Program-made: the position numbers and the translations under genes | NCBI GenBank assembly: GCA_030066075.1 | Contig: JASJCH010000029.1 | Location: 1 to 48,409, forward strand | Direction: 5' to 3' | DNA: 48,409 bases | From: Woeseiaceae bacterium | GTDB lineage: Bacteria > Pseudomonadota > Gammaproteobacteria > Steroidobacterales > Woeseiaceae | Notes under the pieces: generated by a model | What the model saw: only the letters and a program-made list of their open reading frames with translations | Database searches by the model: none | What the model was told of the DNA's origin: nothing | Shown here: piece by piece, positions 10,430 to 18,901 of the stretch | How the letters are laid out: the number at the start of each line of letters is the position of its first letter | Position numbering within the stretch: the stretch's first letter is position 1

Positions 10430-11788
10430 CTAGCTCAAGCCGCTGACCAGGATGCCGAGAATAGCGACCGGCGCGATCACGCGCACGGTCCAGAGCCATA
10501 CCTTGTAGAGCGCCGGGCGGTAGAAGCTCAGGTCGCCCTCCGGCATCTCGGGTTGCATGCGCCAGCCCACGAACAGCGCAATCAGAATCGCTCCCAGCGG
10601 CATCATGACGTTGGCCGTGAAGTAGTCGATCAGGTCGAAGATCGTCTTGTCCGCGAACACGTCGAACATTCCCAGAAGGTGCACGTCTTTCCAGAGATTG
10701 AACGACAGCACGCTGAGCACGCCCAGGCCCCAGCCGAGCGTGCCGAACACGACGCAGCCGAGCTTGCGGCTCATGTTCCAGCGGTCCTCCGCGTAGGCCA
10801 CGATTGGCTCGATGATCGCGATGATCGACGTGACCGCCGCGAAGGCCAGCAGCAGGAAGAACAGCGCGCCGAACACGGCGCCGCCCGGCATGTTGACGAA
10901 GGCCGTGGGCAGGGTCTTGAAAATCAGTCCCGGCCCCTCGGCCGGGTCGAGGCCATTGGCGAACACGATCGGGAAGATCATCAGGCCGGCCAGCAGCGCG
11001 ATCAGCGTGTCGGCGCCGGCGATGATCACCGCGGACCGCGTCAGCGAGACGTCTTTCGGTACGTAGGCGCCGTACACCATCATCAGGCCCATCGCGACGG
11101 AAATCGAGAAAAACGCCTGGCCAATGGCGTTGAGCACGGCGGCGCCCGTGATCTTGGTGAAGTCGAAGCTGAACAGGAACGAGAGTCCCGCGGCGAAGTC
11201 GCCCGCGACCGCCGCGTAGCCGATCATGACGACCAGCATCACGAACAGCGCCGGCATCAGCAGCTTGACGACGCGCTCGATGCCGCGGCGCAGTCCGCGC
11301 CCGACGATGAGCAGCGCGATGCAGATGAACACCGTGTGCCAGATCGTCAACGTGACCGGGTCGGCCAGCAGCTGGTCGAACTGGCCCGCGACTTCGGTCG
11401 CATCCGCGCCACCGAAGTTGCTGGCGGCCTTGTAGATGTAAACCAGCGTCCAGCCGGCGATGACGCTGTAGTAGGTCGCGATCAGGTAACCGACCAACAT
11501 CCCTATCGTGCCGACGATCGACCAGGCCGGCGAACGCCCCGACTGCTCCGCGACCCGGCGCATGGCGACCGGCGGGCTGCCGTTGCCGCAGCGGCCGATC
11601 AGCAGCTCGGCGATCAGGATCGGAATCGCAACGACCACGACGCACAGCAGGTACACCAGCACGAACGCGCCGCCGCCGCTGACGCCCGCGACGTAGGGGA
11701 ATTTCCAGATGTTGCCGAGACCGACGGCGGCGCCGACGGCCGCGAGTATGAAGGTCAGGCCGGAGGACCAGGATCTGTTGGCGACCAT
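10430..11788 (-). CDS. Sodium-dependent amino acid/neurotransmitter symporter (NSS family)
   Basis: A 452-residue integral membrane protein of about 11-12 helices. The N-terminal helix carries the family hallmark AAVGLGNIWKFPY, which forms the sodium sites in LeuT-like proteins, followed by GGGAFVLVYLLCVVVVAIP and ELLIGR. Bacterial NSS members import amino acids with sodium. It is convergent with the bkd operon (33 bases apart) and divergent from an enolase-superfamily epimerase, so it could feed amino acids or peptide-derived compounds to either; the substrate is not visible. Length is close to the short bacterial NSS type. Confidence 0.92.
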   Translation of the reverse strand: MVANRSWSSGLTFILAAVGAAVGLGNIWKFPYVAGVSGGGAFVLVYLLCVVVVAIPILIAELLIGRCGNGSPPVAMRRVAEQSGRSPAWSIVGTIGMLVGYLIATYYSVIAGWTLVYIYKAASNFGGADATEVAGQFDQLLADPVTLTIWHTVFICIALLIVGRGLRRGIERVVKLLMPALFVMLVVMIGYAAVAGDFAAGLSFLFSFDFTKITGAAVLNAIGQAFFSISVAMGLMMVYGAYVPKDVSLTRSAVIIAGADTLIALLAGLMIFPIVFANGLDPAEGPGLIFKTLPTAFVNMPGGAVFGALFFLLLAFAAVTSIIAIIEPIVAYAEDRWNMSRKLGCVVFGTLGWGLGVLSVLSFNLWKDVHLLGMFDVFADKTIFDLIDYFTANVMMPLGAILIALFVGWRMQPEMPEGDLSFYRPALYKVWLWTVRVIAPVAILGILVSGLS

Positions 11789-11874
11789 AGCGCTTCCCTG
11801 TTGCCCGTAAACCCGGGCTTCTTGTTATGCGACGAGTGTGCCACGGCGGGCGCTGGATTAGAATTGGGTTCACT

Positions 11875-12867
11875 ATGAAACGACGCGTTGTGAACCATAT
11901 CGAGGCCTGGGAAAGCAAGATCCCGTTCCGTATCTCCAACTACGTGTGGGACGACTACCCGGCCGTCGTCTGCGAGATCGAGCAGGACGGCGTCATCGGC
12001 CAGGGCGAGGCACTCGGCGTGTACTACCTCGATGAGACCGAGAAGACGATGCTCAGGCAGCTCGAGACGATCGCGGGCGACCTGGCGCAAGGCGCGTCCC
12101 GCGAAGACCTGCTGGAGCTGCTGCCGCCGGGAGGCGCGCGCAACGCCGCCGACGCCGCGCTCTGGGATCTCGAGGCGCAGCTTGCCGGCACGTCGGCATG
12201 GGAACTTGCGGGAGTAAAGCCCGACCCGGTGCACACGGTGTTCACGATCGGGCTGGAGGACGAGCCGGAGCAGATGGCGGCGGGCGCCGCGGCGGCAACC
12301 GACATCTCGCTGCTCAAGATCAAGCTCAACAACGACCGCCCGGTCGAGCGCATCGCCGCGATTCGGGATGCGCGGCCGGACGTGAGACTGGTCGTGGACA
12401 TCAACCAGGGCTGGAATTTCGCCGAACTCCAGGAGTATGGCCCGGCGATCGGCGAACTCGGCGTCGAGTTCATCGAGCAGCCGCTGCCGCGCGGCGGCGA
12501 CACCGAACTCGAAGGCTATGAGTCTCCGGTGCCGCTATGCGCCGACGAGTCCTGCCTGCATCTGGGCGAACTCGAGCAGGCGGCGAGCCGCTACCAGATG
12601 ATCAACATCAAGCTCGACAAGACCGGCGGCCTGACGCACGGCCTGGAACTGGCGCACGCCATTCGCGACAAAGGTCTCGGCATCATGGTCGGCTGCATGT
12701 GCGGCACGTCGCTCGCGATGGCGCCGCACCACGTGATCTGCCAGCTCGCCGACTACGCGGACATCGACGGCCCGCTGCTGCTGACCCGGGATCGCTTCGG
12801 CGGCCTCGTCTATGAAAACGGCATCGTCACGCTGCCGGAGAATCGCTTCTGGGGCATGAGCGCCTAG
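11875..12867 (+). CDS. Enolase-superfamily racemase/epimerase (dipeptide epimerase or DgcA-like)
   Basis: A 330-residue protein; start at ATG 11875, since the upstream in-frame ATG at 11827 adds a segment unlike the family. The muconate lactonizing subgroup active site is complete: the KxK acid/base pair in LLKIKLNN, metal ligands in VVDINQGW, FIEQPL and CADESC, and the second base lysine in INIKLDKTGG. The C-terminal MVGCMCGTSLAMAP plus DIDGPLLL resembles L-Ala-D/L-Glu epimerases and the DgcA N-acyl-D-Glu racemases, but no dgcN partner is adjacent. A role in recycling murein peptides or D-amino acids is likely. A HAD phosphatase gene begins 15 bases downstream. Confidence 0.87.
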   Translation: MKRRVVNHIEAWESKIPFRISNYVWDDYPAVVCEIEQDGVIGQGEALGVYYLDETEKTMLRQLETIAGDLAQGASREDLLELLPPGGARNAADAALWDLEAQLAGTSAWELAGVKPDPVHTVFTIGLEDEPEQMAAGAAAATDISLLKIKLNNDRPVERIAAIRDARPDVRLVVDINQGWNFAELQEYGPAIGELGVEFIEQPLPRGGDTELEGYESPVPLCADESCLHLGELEQAASRYQMINIKLDKTGGLTHGLELAHAIRDKGLGIMVGCMCGTSLAMAPHHVICQLADYADIDGPLLLTRDRFGGLVYENGIVTLPENRFWGMSA

Positions 12868-12882
12868 CGCTCGCAGCCCGGC

Positions 12883-13545
12883 ATGGACGCGGCAATCTTC
12901 GACATGGATGGTCTGCTGATCGACTCCGAGCCGCTCTGGCAGGACGCGGAGATCGCGGTGTTCGGCGAGCTTGGCATCTCCCTGACTCGTGACCTGTGCC
13001 GCGAGACCATGGGGGTGCGCCTCGACGAGGTCGTGCGCCATTGGTACGAGAAACACCCCTGGCAAGGCCCGTCGCTCGGTGATGTCGAAGAGCGGATCGT
13101 CGGCCTGGTCGGCGAACTCATGCGGCAGCGCGGCGCGCCGATGCCCGGCGTCAATCAGGCCATTGCGGAGCTGCGTGGCGCCGGCTACCGCCTCGCGGTG
13201 GCGTCGTCATCGCCCATGAGGCTGATTCGCATTGCGCTCGAGCAGCTGCAGATTATCGATCAGTTCGAGGTATTGCACTCCGCCGAGAACGAGTCGCACG
13301 GCAAACCACACCCGGCCGTCTACTCATCCACGATGACGCGCCTCGGAATCGAACCGGGGCGATGTATCGCTTTCGAGGACTCCGTCGCCGGCGTCCGCTC
13401 GGCGAAGGACGCGGGCGCGCAGGTGATCGCGGTGCCGGACCAGCTGGAACGATCGCACCCCGGCTTCGCAATCGCCGACAGGGTAATCGACTCCCTGGCC
13501 GAGTTTTCCCTGGAACTAGTCGAACGTGGTCGCGTAAACGGGTGA
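12883..13545 (+). CDS. HAD-superfamily sugar phosphatase (HxpB/beta-phosphoglucomutase-like)
   Basis: A 220-residue subfamily IA HAD hydrolase. Motif I is FDMDGLLIDSEP (nucleophile Asp8, acid/base Asp10), motif II VASSS, motif III lysine in HGKPHP and motif IV FEDSVAGVRSAKDAGA. A helical cap domain spans about residues 15-80. The closest remembered match is the E. coli hexitol/2-deoxyglucose-6-phosphate phosphatase HxpB (YniC), but phosphatase and phosphomutase cannot be told apart with certainty. It is co-directional with the epimerase and its last 30 bases overlap the convergent isoaspartyl peptidase gene. Confidence 0.9.
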   Translation: MDAAIFDMDGLLIDSEPLWQDAEIAVFGELGISLTRDLCRETMGVRLDEVVRHWYEKHPWQGPSLGDVEERIVGLVGELMRQRGAPMPGVNQAIAELRGAGYRLAVASSSPMRLIRIALEQLQIIDQFEVLHSAENESHGKPHPAVYSSTMTRLGIEPGRCIAFEDSVAGVRSAKDAGAQVIAVPDQLERSHPGFAIADRVIDSLAEFSLELVERGRVNG

Positions 13546-14391
13546 TGACGAGCTGACGGCCGCCCGCTTCATGCCGTCCGAGTTATAGGCCATCTCGATG
13601 CGGCCATCTGCCGTGGCAACGATGACGCCGGCGTCGCCGCCGAGTCTCTCGATCTCCGCCAGCACCTCGTCGATAGCCGTTGCCACCGTGGCGCCAGCCG
13701 CCACCTTGTGGGCGATCGAGATGGCGCCGCCGGAACGGATAATGTGCTCGCCCGTGCCCGTAAACGAAATCGCGACGTCATCGTCGGCCCAGGTGCCCGG
13801 GCCGATCAGCGGCGAGTCGCCGATACGGCCTTCCAGTTTGCCGAGCGTGCCGCCCGTGGACGTTGCCGCGGCCAGGCCGCCATGCGTATCGAGGGCCACG
13901 GCGCCGACCGTGCCGTGCTTCTGCTCGTGAATCTCGTGCTCGTAGATGCCGACGGGCAGCACGTAGTAGTTGTCCGGATCCTCGACGAGCTCGAACCCTT
14001 CGAGTTTCGCGAACGCCAGTGCGCCCTGGCCCGCAAGCATCACGTGCGGCGTGGCGCGCAGCACGCCGCGAGCCACGCTGATCGGGTTGACGACGCCGAC
14101 GATTGCCGCGACGGCGCCCGCTTCGCGGCTCGCGCCGTCCATGATCGATGCGTCGAGTTCGACGTAACCGGCCGTGTTCGGCGCCGAGCCCTTGCCCGCG
14201 ACGTACATGCCGCAAGACTCCATCTCGGCGACCGTGAATTCGACGACGTCGAGCGCTGACGTCCCGGCCTGCAGGCGCGCCTCGCCCTCGGCGGCGAGTT
14301 CCGCCAGGTGTTTCTCGACAACGGAATAATCGCGCCCGGCCACGGGGCCGGCGCCTCCGTGCAGCGCAAGCGCGTAGTGTGCGGTGGAAAT
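13516..14391 (-). CDS. iaaA: Isoaspartyl peptidase / plant-type L-asparaginase, apparent ATT start
   Basis: A 291-residue Ntn-hydrolase. The autocleavage site is KHGTVGAVALD, making Thr161 the nucleophile, followed by STGGTLGKLEGRIGDSPLIGPG and SFTGTGEHIIR, all characteristic. The family N-terminal motif ALHGGAG lies upstream of the first GTG in the frame (14343), so the gene must start earlier. No ATG, GTG or TTG is available between 14343 and the in-frame stop at 14427, but an ATT at 14391 has GGAG seven bases before it and gives a normal N-terminus (STAHYALALHGGAG). This is either a true ATT start or a base error for ATG. The enzyme hydrolyses beta-aspartyl dipeptides. It follows the cfa operon by 49 bases on the same strand. 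Confidence 0.9.
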   Translation of the reverse strand: MSTAHYALALHGGAGPVAGRDYSVVEKHLAELAAEGEARLQAGTSALDVVEFTVAEMESCGMYVAGKGSAPNTAGYVELDASIMDGASREAGAVAAIVGVVNPISVARGVLRATPHVMLAGQGALAFAKLEGFELVEDPDNYYVLPVGIYEHEIHEQKHGTVGAVALDTHGGLAAATSTGGTLGKLEGRIGDSPLIGPGTWADDDVAISFTGTGEHIIRSGGAISIAHKVAAGATVATAIDEVLAEIERLGGDAGVIVATADGRIEMAYNSDGMKRAAVSSSSPVYATTFD

Positions 14392-14440
14392 GGTTCGTCT
14401 CCGGCGATCAGCGGGAGCGCTATCTTATCAGTATCCCGCG

Positions 14441-15718
14441 TCAGTAACGGACACTGTCGACGCGCGCGTCGGGACGCATCATCAGCATGTGCACGTCGCC
14501 GATGGCGCGCTCGATGAACGCCGCCTCGCAGTACGCCAGATAAAATTGCCACATGCGGATGAACGTGTCCGGATAGCCGAGCGCACTGACCTCGTCGAGT
14601 CGCGCCATGAAGCGGTCGTGCCAGTGGCGCAGCGTCAGCGCGTAGTGCGGGCCGATGTCCTCGATGTGGATGACACGCATGTCGGTGTGCTCGGTCATCG
14701 TCCGGGTCATGTCGGTAACTGACGTCAGGCAACCGCCCGGGAAGATGTACTTGTTGATGAAATCGACGCTCTTCTTGTAGTCGTCGTAGTGCTGGTCGGC
14801 GATTGTGATCGCCTGCAGCAGCATCTGGCCGTCAGGCTTCAGCAGCTCGCAGCACTTCTTGAAGTAGGTGTCGTGGAACTGGTGGCCGACGGCCTCGATC
14901 ATCTCGATGGAGACCAGCTTGTCGAACTGGCCCTCCAGGTCGCGGTAGTCGTCAAACAGCAGCGTGATGCGGTCCTCGAGTCCCTCGTCGCGAATGGCCC
15001 GCTCCGCCCATTCGTGCTGCTCGCGCGAGATGGTCGTCGTCGTGACATGGCTGCCGTAGTGCTTGGCGGCATGGATCGCAAATCCGCCCCAGCCGGTGCC
15101 GATCTCGACCACGCGATCGTCGGCCGTCAAGTCGAGCTTGCGGCAGATGCGGTCGAGCTTCTCGATCGACGCGTCCTCCAGCGAAGTCTCCGACGACTCG
15201 AAGTAGGCTGCCGAGTACATCATCTTCGGATCCAGCCATAGCCGGTAGAAGTCGTTGCCGAGGTCGTAGTGCGCAGAGATGTTCTTGCGGCTGCCCTTGC
15301 GGGTGTTGCGGTTCAGCCAGTGCAGGGACTTCTGCAGGGGCACGCTCAGCTTCGCGAGGCCCGTGTCCATGCTGTCCATGACGTGGCGGTTGCGCACGAT
15401 GATGCGCAGCAGGTCGGTCAGCTCGCTGCTGGCCCAGTAACCGTTCATGAAGGCTTCGCCGGCGCCGATGGTGCCACCAAACGCCATATCGCTGTAGAAC
15501 TTCGGATTCCGGATGTCCACGTGCGCGGTCAGCGGGAACTCGGCGGTGAGCCTGCCGTAAGTCGTGTGCTCGCCATTCTCCGTCACGACGATCTGGCCCA
15601 TTTCGATTTCCTCGAGCTTCGCCAATACGAGCCGGCGCGCCAGGCGGTCGATCCAGGACGGCTCTTCCACCGCGGTGCGGTAGTCGCCCGTGTCGATCGG
15701 AATCAGTCGGGTATTCAT
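14441..15718 (-). CDS. cfa: Cyclopropane-fatty-acyl-phospholipid synthase
   Basis: A 425-residue SAM-dependent methyltransferase. The SAM site is VVEIGTGWGGFAIHAAK; CFA-specific stretches are SAHYDLGNDFYRLWLD, MYSAAYF, TTTTISREQHEWA and YIFPGGCLTS. The N-terminal 120 residues form the lipid-binding domain of Cfa proteins. It methylenates unsaturated acyl chains of membrane phospholipids at the membrane surface. Its ATG overlaps the stop of the DUF1365 gene as ATGA (15715-15718). It is the last of seven overlapping or adjoining genes of a lipid-modification operon whose homologues respond to light or singlet oxygen in other proteobacteria. Confidence 0.94.
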   Translation of the reverse strand: MNTRLIPIDTGDYRTAVEEPSWIDRLARRLVLAKLEEIEMGQIVVTENGEHTTYGRLTAEFPLTAHVDIRNPKFYSDMAFGGTIGAGEAFMNGYWASSELTDLLRIIVRNRHVMDSMDTGLAKLSVPLQKSLHWLNRNTRKGSRKNISAHYDLGNDFYRLWLDPKMMYSAAYFESSETSLEDASIEKLDRICRKLDLTADDRVVEIGTGWGGFAIHAAKHYGSHVTTTTISREQHEWAERAIRDEGLEDRITLLFDDYRDLEGQFDKLVSIEMIEAVGHQFHDTYFKKCCELLKPDGQMLLQAITIADQHYDDYKKSVDFINKYIFPGGCLTSVTDMTRTMTEHTDMRVIHIEDIGPHYALTLRHWHDRFMARLDEVSALGYPDTFIRMWQFYLAYCEAAFIERAIGDVHMLMMRPDARVDSVRY

Positions 15719-16476
15719 TGTGCGGTCACCTCTTCTTGTTTCCTCGGGTGTTCATGGAACGGAACGCGCTTGGCCCAGAGCCGCAGCGCTTCCCAGTGGA
15801 TGCCCACGATAACCTTGAGCGTCATCAGCGGAAAACGCAGCAGCACGCTCGCGAGCGATCGCGAACTGATCGGTTTGCGCTCCAGCGCCATCGTGGCGTC
15901 AAAAAACTTCTGGCCGTCTTTCGAATTGGCCATGTAAACGGACAGGTTATCGCCCGGTGTCGACAGTACCCAGCGGTAGTCGATATCCATCGGCATGAAC
16001 GGCGACACGTGCATCTTCTTCTCCGGCGCGAAGCGCCAGCTGCGCCGCGCAACGTCGCACCGCAGCACGTAGGTGTCGGTTTCTCCCCACGGCGTGTTGT
16101 TGACTTCGGTCACGATGAACTCGACTTTCTCGCCGTCCTTGTCAAAACAATAGTAGAAACTGACGGGGTTGAAGCAGTAACCGAAGTACGACAGGTTGGT
16201 CAACAGGCGGATCGGGCCCTCCGGGCGGCGTCCTGTCTCGGTTTCGACGAGATTTCGAATCGAGTCCGCAAGCGGCTCGGCAGGGTCGCCGATATGATCG
16301 GAACGGCGGAAACGGGCCAGAGCTGCACGGGAGGTCGACCAGAACCAGCGCCGGTCGAACAGGCGGGGCAGTTCCTCCAGGTCGAGGTACATCAGGAACA
16401 GGCGGTAGTTGAACGTGTGCTCCGCCGGTGTTTTCCGGGTGTGTCTAACTCGCCCTTCGTAGATGCAGCTGTCCAT
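15715..16476 (-). CDS. DUF1365 protein
   Basis: A 253-residue protein; ATG 16476 is preferred over a TTG two codons upstream because AGAGG lies seven bases before it. Recognised by SCIYEGRVRHTRKTPAEHTFNYRLFLMYLDL at the N-terminus, the central NLSYFGYCFNPVSFYYCFD and the downstream EVNNTPWGE and KKMHVSPFMPMD, all typical of DUF1365. The family has no settled biochemical role but almost always sits between a flavoprotein and a Cfa-type methyltransferase. It overlaps the FAD gene upstream by 32 bases and cfa downstream by 4, so translation is coupled and the three products probably act together on lipids. Confidence 0.92.
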   Translation of the reverse strand: MDSCIYEGRVRHTRKTPAEHTFNYRLFLMYLDLEELPRLFDRRWFWSTSRAALARFRRSDHIGDPAEPLADSIRNLVETETGRRPEGPIRLLTNLSYFGYCFNPVSFYYCFDKDGEKVEFIVTEVNNTPWGETDTYVLRCDVARRSWRFAPEKKMHVSPFMPMDIDYRWVLSTPGDNLSVYMANSKDGQKFFDATMALERKPISSRSLASVLLRFPLMTLKVIVGIHWEALRLWAKRVPFHEHPRKQEEVTAQ

Positions 16477-17719
16477 CGGCAAGCCTCTCTTCGAAATGCG
16501 CCACCGCGTCGAGCGCGCTGACGACGCCGTCCTCGTGGAAGCCGTTACGCCAGTACGCGCCGCAGAAGAAGGTGCGGTCGCAGTTGACTTCGGCCTGGCG
16601 GCGCTGCGCGGCCACGGCTTCGCGGGAGTAAACCGGGTGCTCGTACTGCACGCGCTGAATGACCTTATCGGGATTGATGGTCCGGTCGCTGTTCAGCGTC
16701 ACGAGGTACTCTTTCTGCGATGCCAGCCCCTGCAGTATGTTCATGTTGTACGTCACGGACACGTGACGCGCCGCGTCCGCGGGCAGGTGGTAGTTCCACG
16801 CAGCCCACGCCAGCTTGCGCTGCGGCATCAGCGATTCGTCCGTGTGCAACACCGCCTCGTTGGCCTGGTAGCGAATGGCGCCGAGGACGTCGCGCTCGGT
16901 GTCCGTGGCATCCTCGAGGAGCGCAAGAGCCTGGTCCGAGTGGCACGCGAGAAACACGTAGTCGAACATTTCGCGCCCGCCGGATGCCGACTGGATTTCG
17001 ATGCGGTCATCGACCCTGCGCACCGACTGCACGGGGCTGTTGAGCCGAATGCGGTCGCGGTGCCCGGCGACGAGCCGGGTCACGTACTGCCGCGACCCGC
17101 CCCTGATCACGCGCCACTGCGGCTGGTCGTTGACGGTAAGCAGGCCGTGATTGGCGAAGAAGCGAACCAGGAAGCTCACCGGCATCTCGAGGATCGAGCC
17201 GGGCTCGGCCGACCAGATCGCCGCCGCCATAGGCACCAGATAATGCTGGACGAATTCATCACTGTAGCGGTGTTCCGAGAGAAACTCGCCGAGCGTGTAA
17301 TCCACCTCAACGTGCTCGGTGCTGGGCAGCGCCGTCTTGTTGAAGCGCAGGATATCGCGCAGCATGCGATAGAACGACGGCCGCAGCAGGTTGCTGCGCT
17401 GTGCAAAGACCGTATTCAGCGTGGTGCCGCAGTACTCGAGGTCGCCGCGGCCGGACTGCACGCTGAAGCTCATCGTGCTCGGCTGCGACTCCTGGCCGAT
17501 CTCGTCCAGTAGCCGGATGAAGTTCGGGTAGGTGTGGTCGTTGAAGACAATGAAGCCCGTGTCGACCGCGTAGCGCCGGCCATTCTCGTACACGTCGACC
17601 GTGTTCGTGTGGCCGCCGACATAACTACCGGCCTCGTAGACGGTGATGTCGTGCTCGTTGCGCAGCGAATAGGCCGCCACGTTGCCGGCAATGCCGGTGC
17701 CGATGATCGCGACCCTCAT
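16445..17719 (-). CDS. FAD-dependent amine-oxidase-like oxidoreductase of the lipid cluster
   Basis: A 424-residue flavoprotein; start at ATG 17719, immediately before the Rossmann motif RVAIIGTGIAGNVAAYSL. The segment YVGGHTNTVDV and VDTGFIVFNDHTYPNFIRLL identify the NAD(P)/FAD-binding protein family found with cfa and DUF1365. In Rhodobacter a related flavoprotein of the singlet-oxygen regulon takes part in making unsaturated methylated (furan-precursor) fatty acids, as I recall. Here the role is inferred from that. A C-terminal TFFCGAYWRNGFHEDGV motif contacts FAD. It begins four bases after the lipocalin stop. Confidence 0.91.
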   Translation of the reverse strand: MRVAIIGTGIAGNVAAYSLRNEHDITVYEAGSYVGGHTNTVDVYENGRRYAVDTGFIVFNDHTYPNFIRLLDEIGQESQPSTMSFSVQSGRGDLEYCGTTLNTVFAQRSNLLRPSFYRMLRDILRFNKTALPSTEHVEVDYTLGEFLSEHRYSDEFVQHYLVPMAAAIWSAEPGSILEMPVSFLVRFFANHGLLTVNDQPQWRVIRGGSRQYVTRLVAGHRDRIRLNSPVQSVRRVDDRIEIQSASGGREMFDYVFLACHSDQALALLEDATDTERDVLGAIRYQANEAVLHTDESLMPQRKLAWAAWNYHLPADAARHVSVTYNMNILQGLASQKEYLVTLNSDRTINPDKVIQRVQYEHPVYSREAVAAQRRQAEVNCDRTFFCGAYWRNGFHEDGVVSALDAVAHFEERLADGQLHLRRAS

Positions 17720-17723
17720 ACCG

Positions 17724-18254
17724 TTACCACCGCTGCGGAACACGTTCGATCTTCGACGTGTCGTAGCCGATCGAGCCGACGAAGTTGACGATCTCGTCGT
17801 AGTCGGCATCGGGGATCGTCGGCGTGCGCGCCATGATCCAGACATAGTCACGGTCCTGGCGGCCGATCACGGTCATCGAGTAGTCGTCGTCGAGCCATAC
17901 AATGCGGTAGTCGGCCTTGATGGGCCAGACGAAGCGCATGCCCCAGCGCGCGTTGGTTTCGGTATCGAGGACCCAGCCGCGCGGGTTGTACTCCTTGCGC
18001 TTGCCGTCGAAGCTGTCCTCGCGAAACACGAAAGTGGTCGCGATCGTGCCATCGTCGTTGATCGCGTACGTCTCGACGGCATTGTGGGCGCCCTTCTCGA
18101 GAAATGTCGGGATGTTTGCGATGACGTACCAGTCGCCCATGAAGCGCTCGAGATCGACGTAGTCGACGGTCGCGAGATCGCCCTCCTCGGCGTTGCACGC
18201 GCTCAGGAAAAGGGCGACGAACACGCCGGCAATGATCTTGCTGTGACTGCTCAT
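17724..18254 (-). CDS. Outer-membrane lipocalin (Blc-like) lipoprotein
   Basis: A 176-residue protein with a lipoprotein signal ending in LFLSAC. The lipocalin GxW motif is FMGDWYVIANIPTF; WLDDDYSMTVIGRQDRDYVWIMARTP is the second structurally conserved region. Bacterial lipocalins such as Blc bind lysophospholipids and fatty acids and help in membrane maintenance under stress. The start is the ATG at 18254, two bases after the stop of the preceding gene. Its place inside the lipid-modification operon suggests it carries or scavenges modified or damaged acyl chains. The residue after Cys is Asn, so outer-membrane sorting is expected. Confidence 0.92.
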   Translation of the reverse strand: MSSHSKIIAGVFVALFLSACNAEEGDLATVDYVDLERFMGDWYVIANIPTFLEKGAHNAVETYAINDDGTIATTFVFREDSFDGKRKEYNPRGWVLDTETNARWGMRFVWPIKADYRIVWLDDDYSMTVIGRQDRDYVWIMARTPTIPDADYDEIVNFVGSIGYDTSKIERVPQRW

Positions 18255-18256
18255 GA

Positions 18257-18901
18257 TCAGGACAACTCGTAGCGGATGATGCGGCCGCCTTCGGCGACGG
18301 ATTCGAGCCCGAGCCACTCGTTGTCGTCCGAGTACCAGAGCGTCAGGTCGACCTCGTAAGCCGTCAGGCGAACGCGCCTGGCGTTTACCGGCTCGCCGCG
18401 AATCTCGAGGACGTCAAATCCGACCTCTTCGACCTGCACGGCCACGTACTCGCCGGTCTGCGGGTTCAGCAGCCGCGGCTGCTCGAGGAAATCCGGGTTC
18501 CAGTAGGCGAAACTCATGACGCACTCGGGCAGGTAAGCCGGCTCTTCGTCGGTGAGCACCGTGAAGCTTCCGCCCGTCCGCTCACCCGAGACCTGGATCC
18601 GGTCGCCGTTGGCGTTGGTGCGCGCGTCGAGGCCCACCAGGCAGTTGTCGGCCCAGCGCTCGGCCGCCGTATGCTCGTAGCGGTACGCAGGGATCAGCAG
18701 GATCGTGTACTTGAAGTTTGCCTCGCTGAGCACCTGCGTGACGCCGGCGTCGCTCGTTACCTCGAACGAGTGTTCTCCGATCCTCTTCTGGTCGAGGTAC
18801 ACGTTGAAGTCCCAGCGCGACTTCTCGCGCGCCTCACCCGTCGTCGCGAACGCCAGTACGAACAGGCAGATGACGACAGGTCCCAGTAATTTACGCCTCA
18901 T
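18257..18901 (-). CDS. Secreted protein, DUF6134-like
   Basis: A 214-residue protein with an N-terminal signal peptide (LLGPVVICLFVLAFATTGEA). The mature part looks like an all-beta periplasmic domain: WDFNVYLDQKRIGEHSFEV, ANFKYTILLIPAYRYEHTAAERW and LWYSDDNEWLGLES. I associate this pattern with DUF6134, which resembles DUF3108 lipid-binding-like folds, but the family name is from memory. Its ATG overlaps the DUF2878 stop as ATGA (18898-18901), so it belongs to the operon. Function unknown; periplasmic handling of lipid is a guess from context. Confidence 0.85.
   Translation of the reverse strand: MRRKLLGPVVICLFVLAFATTGEAREKSRWDFNVYLDQKRIGEHSFEVTSDAGVTQVLSEANFKYTILLIPAYRYEHTAAERWADNCLVGLDARTNANGDRIQVSGERTGGSFTVLTDEEPAYLPECVMSFAYWNPDFLEQPRLLNPQTGEYVAVQVEEVGFDVLEIRGEPVNARRVRLTAYEVDLTLWYSDDNEWLGLESVAEGGRIIRYELS

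Noticed and set aside
11803..11818. Hairpin GCCCG/CGGGC in the symporter-epimerase gap as a terminator or riboswitch
   Set aside because: The stem is only five pairs with no T-run and no recognisable aptamer; it lies in a divergent leader.
9867..11939. Very long overlapping open frames on both strands (690 codons minus, 650 codons plus at 9926-11878) across the E2/symporter junction
   Set aside because: They run through the clearly recognisable E2 acyltransferase and NSS symporter in other frames; composition is Arg/Gly/Ala-rich with no domain. They are shadows typical of GC-rich DNA.
14040..14732. Minus-strand open frame between cfa and the isoaspartyl peptidase
   Set aside because: It is His/Arg-rich, overlaps both real genes in another frame and has no domain.
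16445..17851. Longer start for the FAD oxidoreductase (44 extra codons)
   Set aside because: The extra part overlaps the lipocalin gene, is low-complexity, and the Rossmann motif begins right after ATG 17719.
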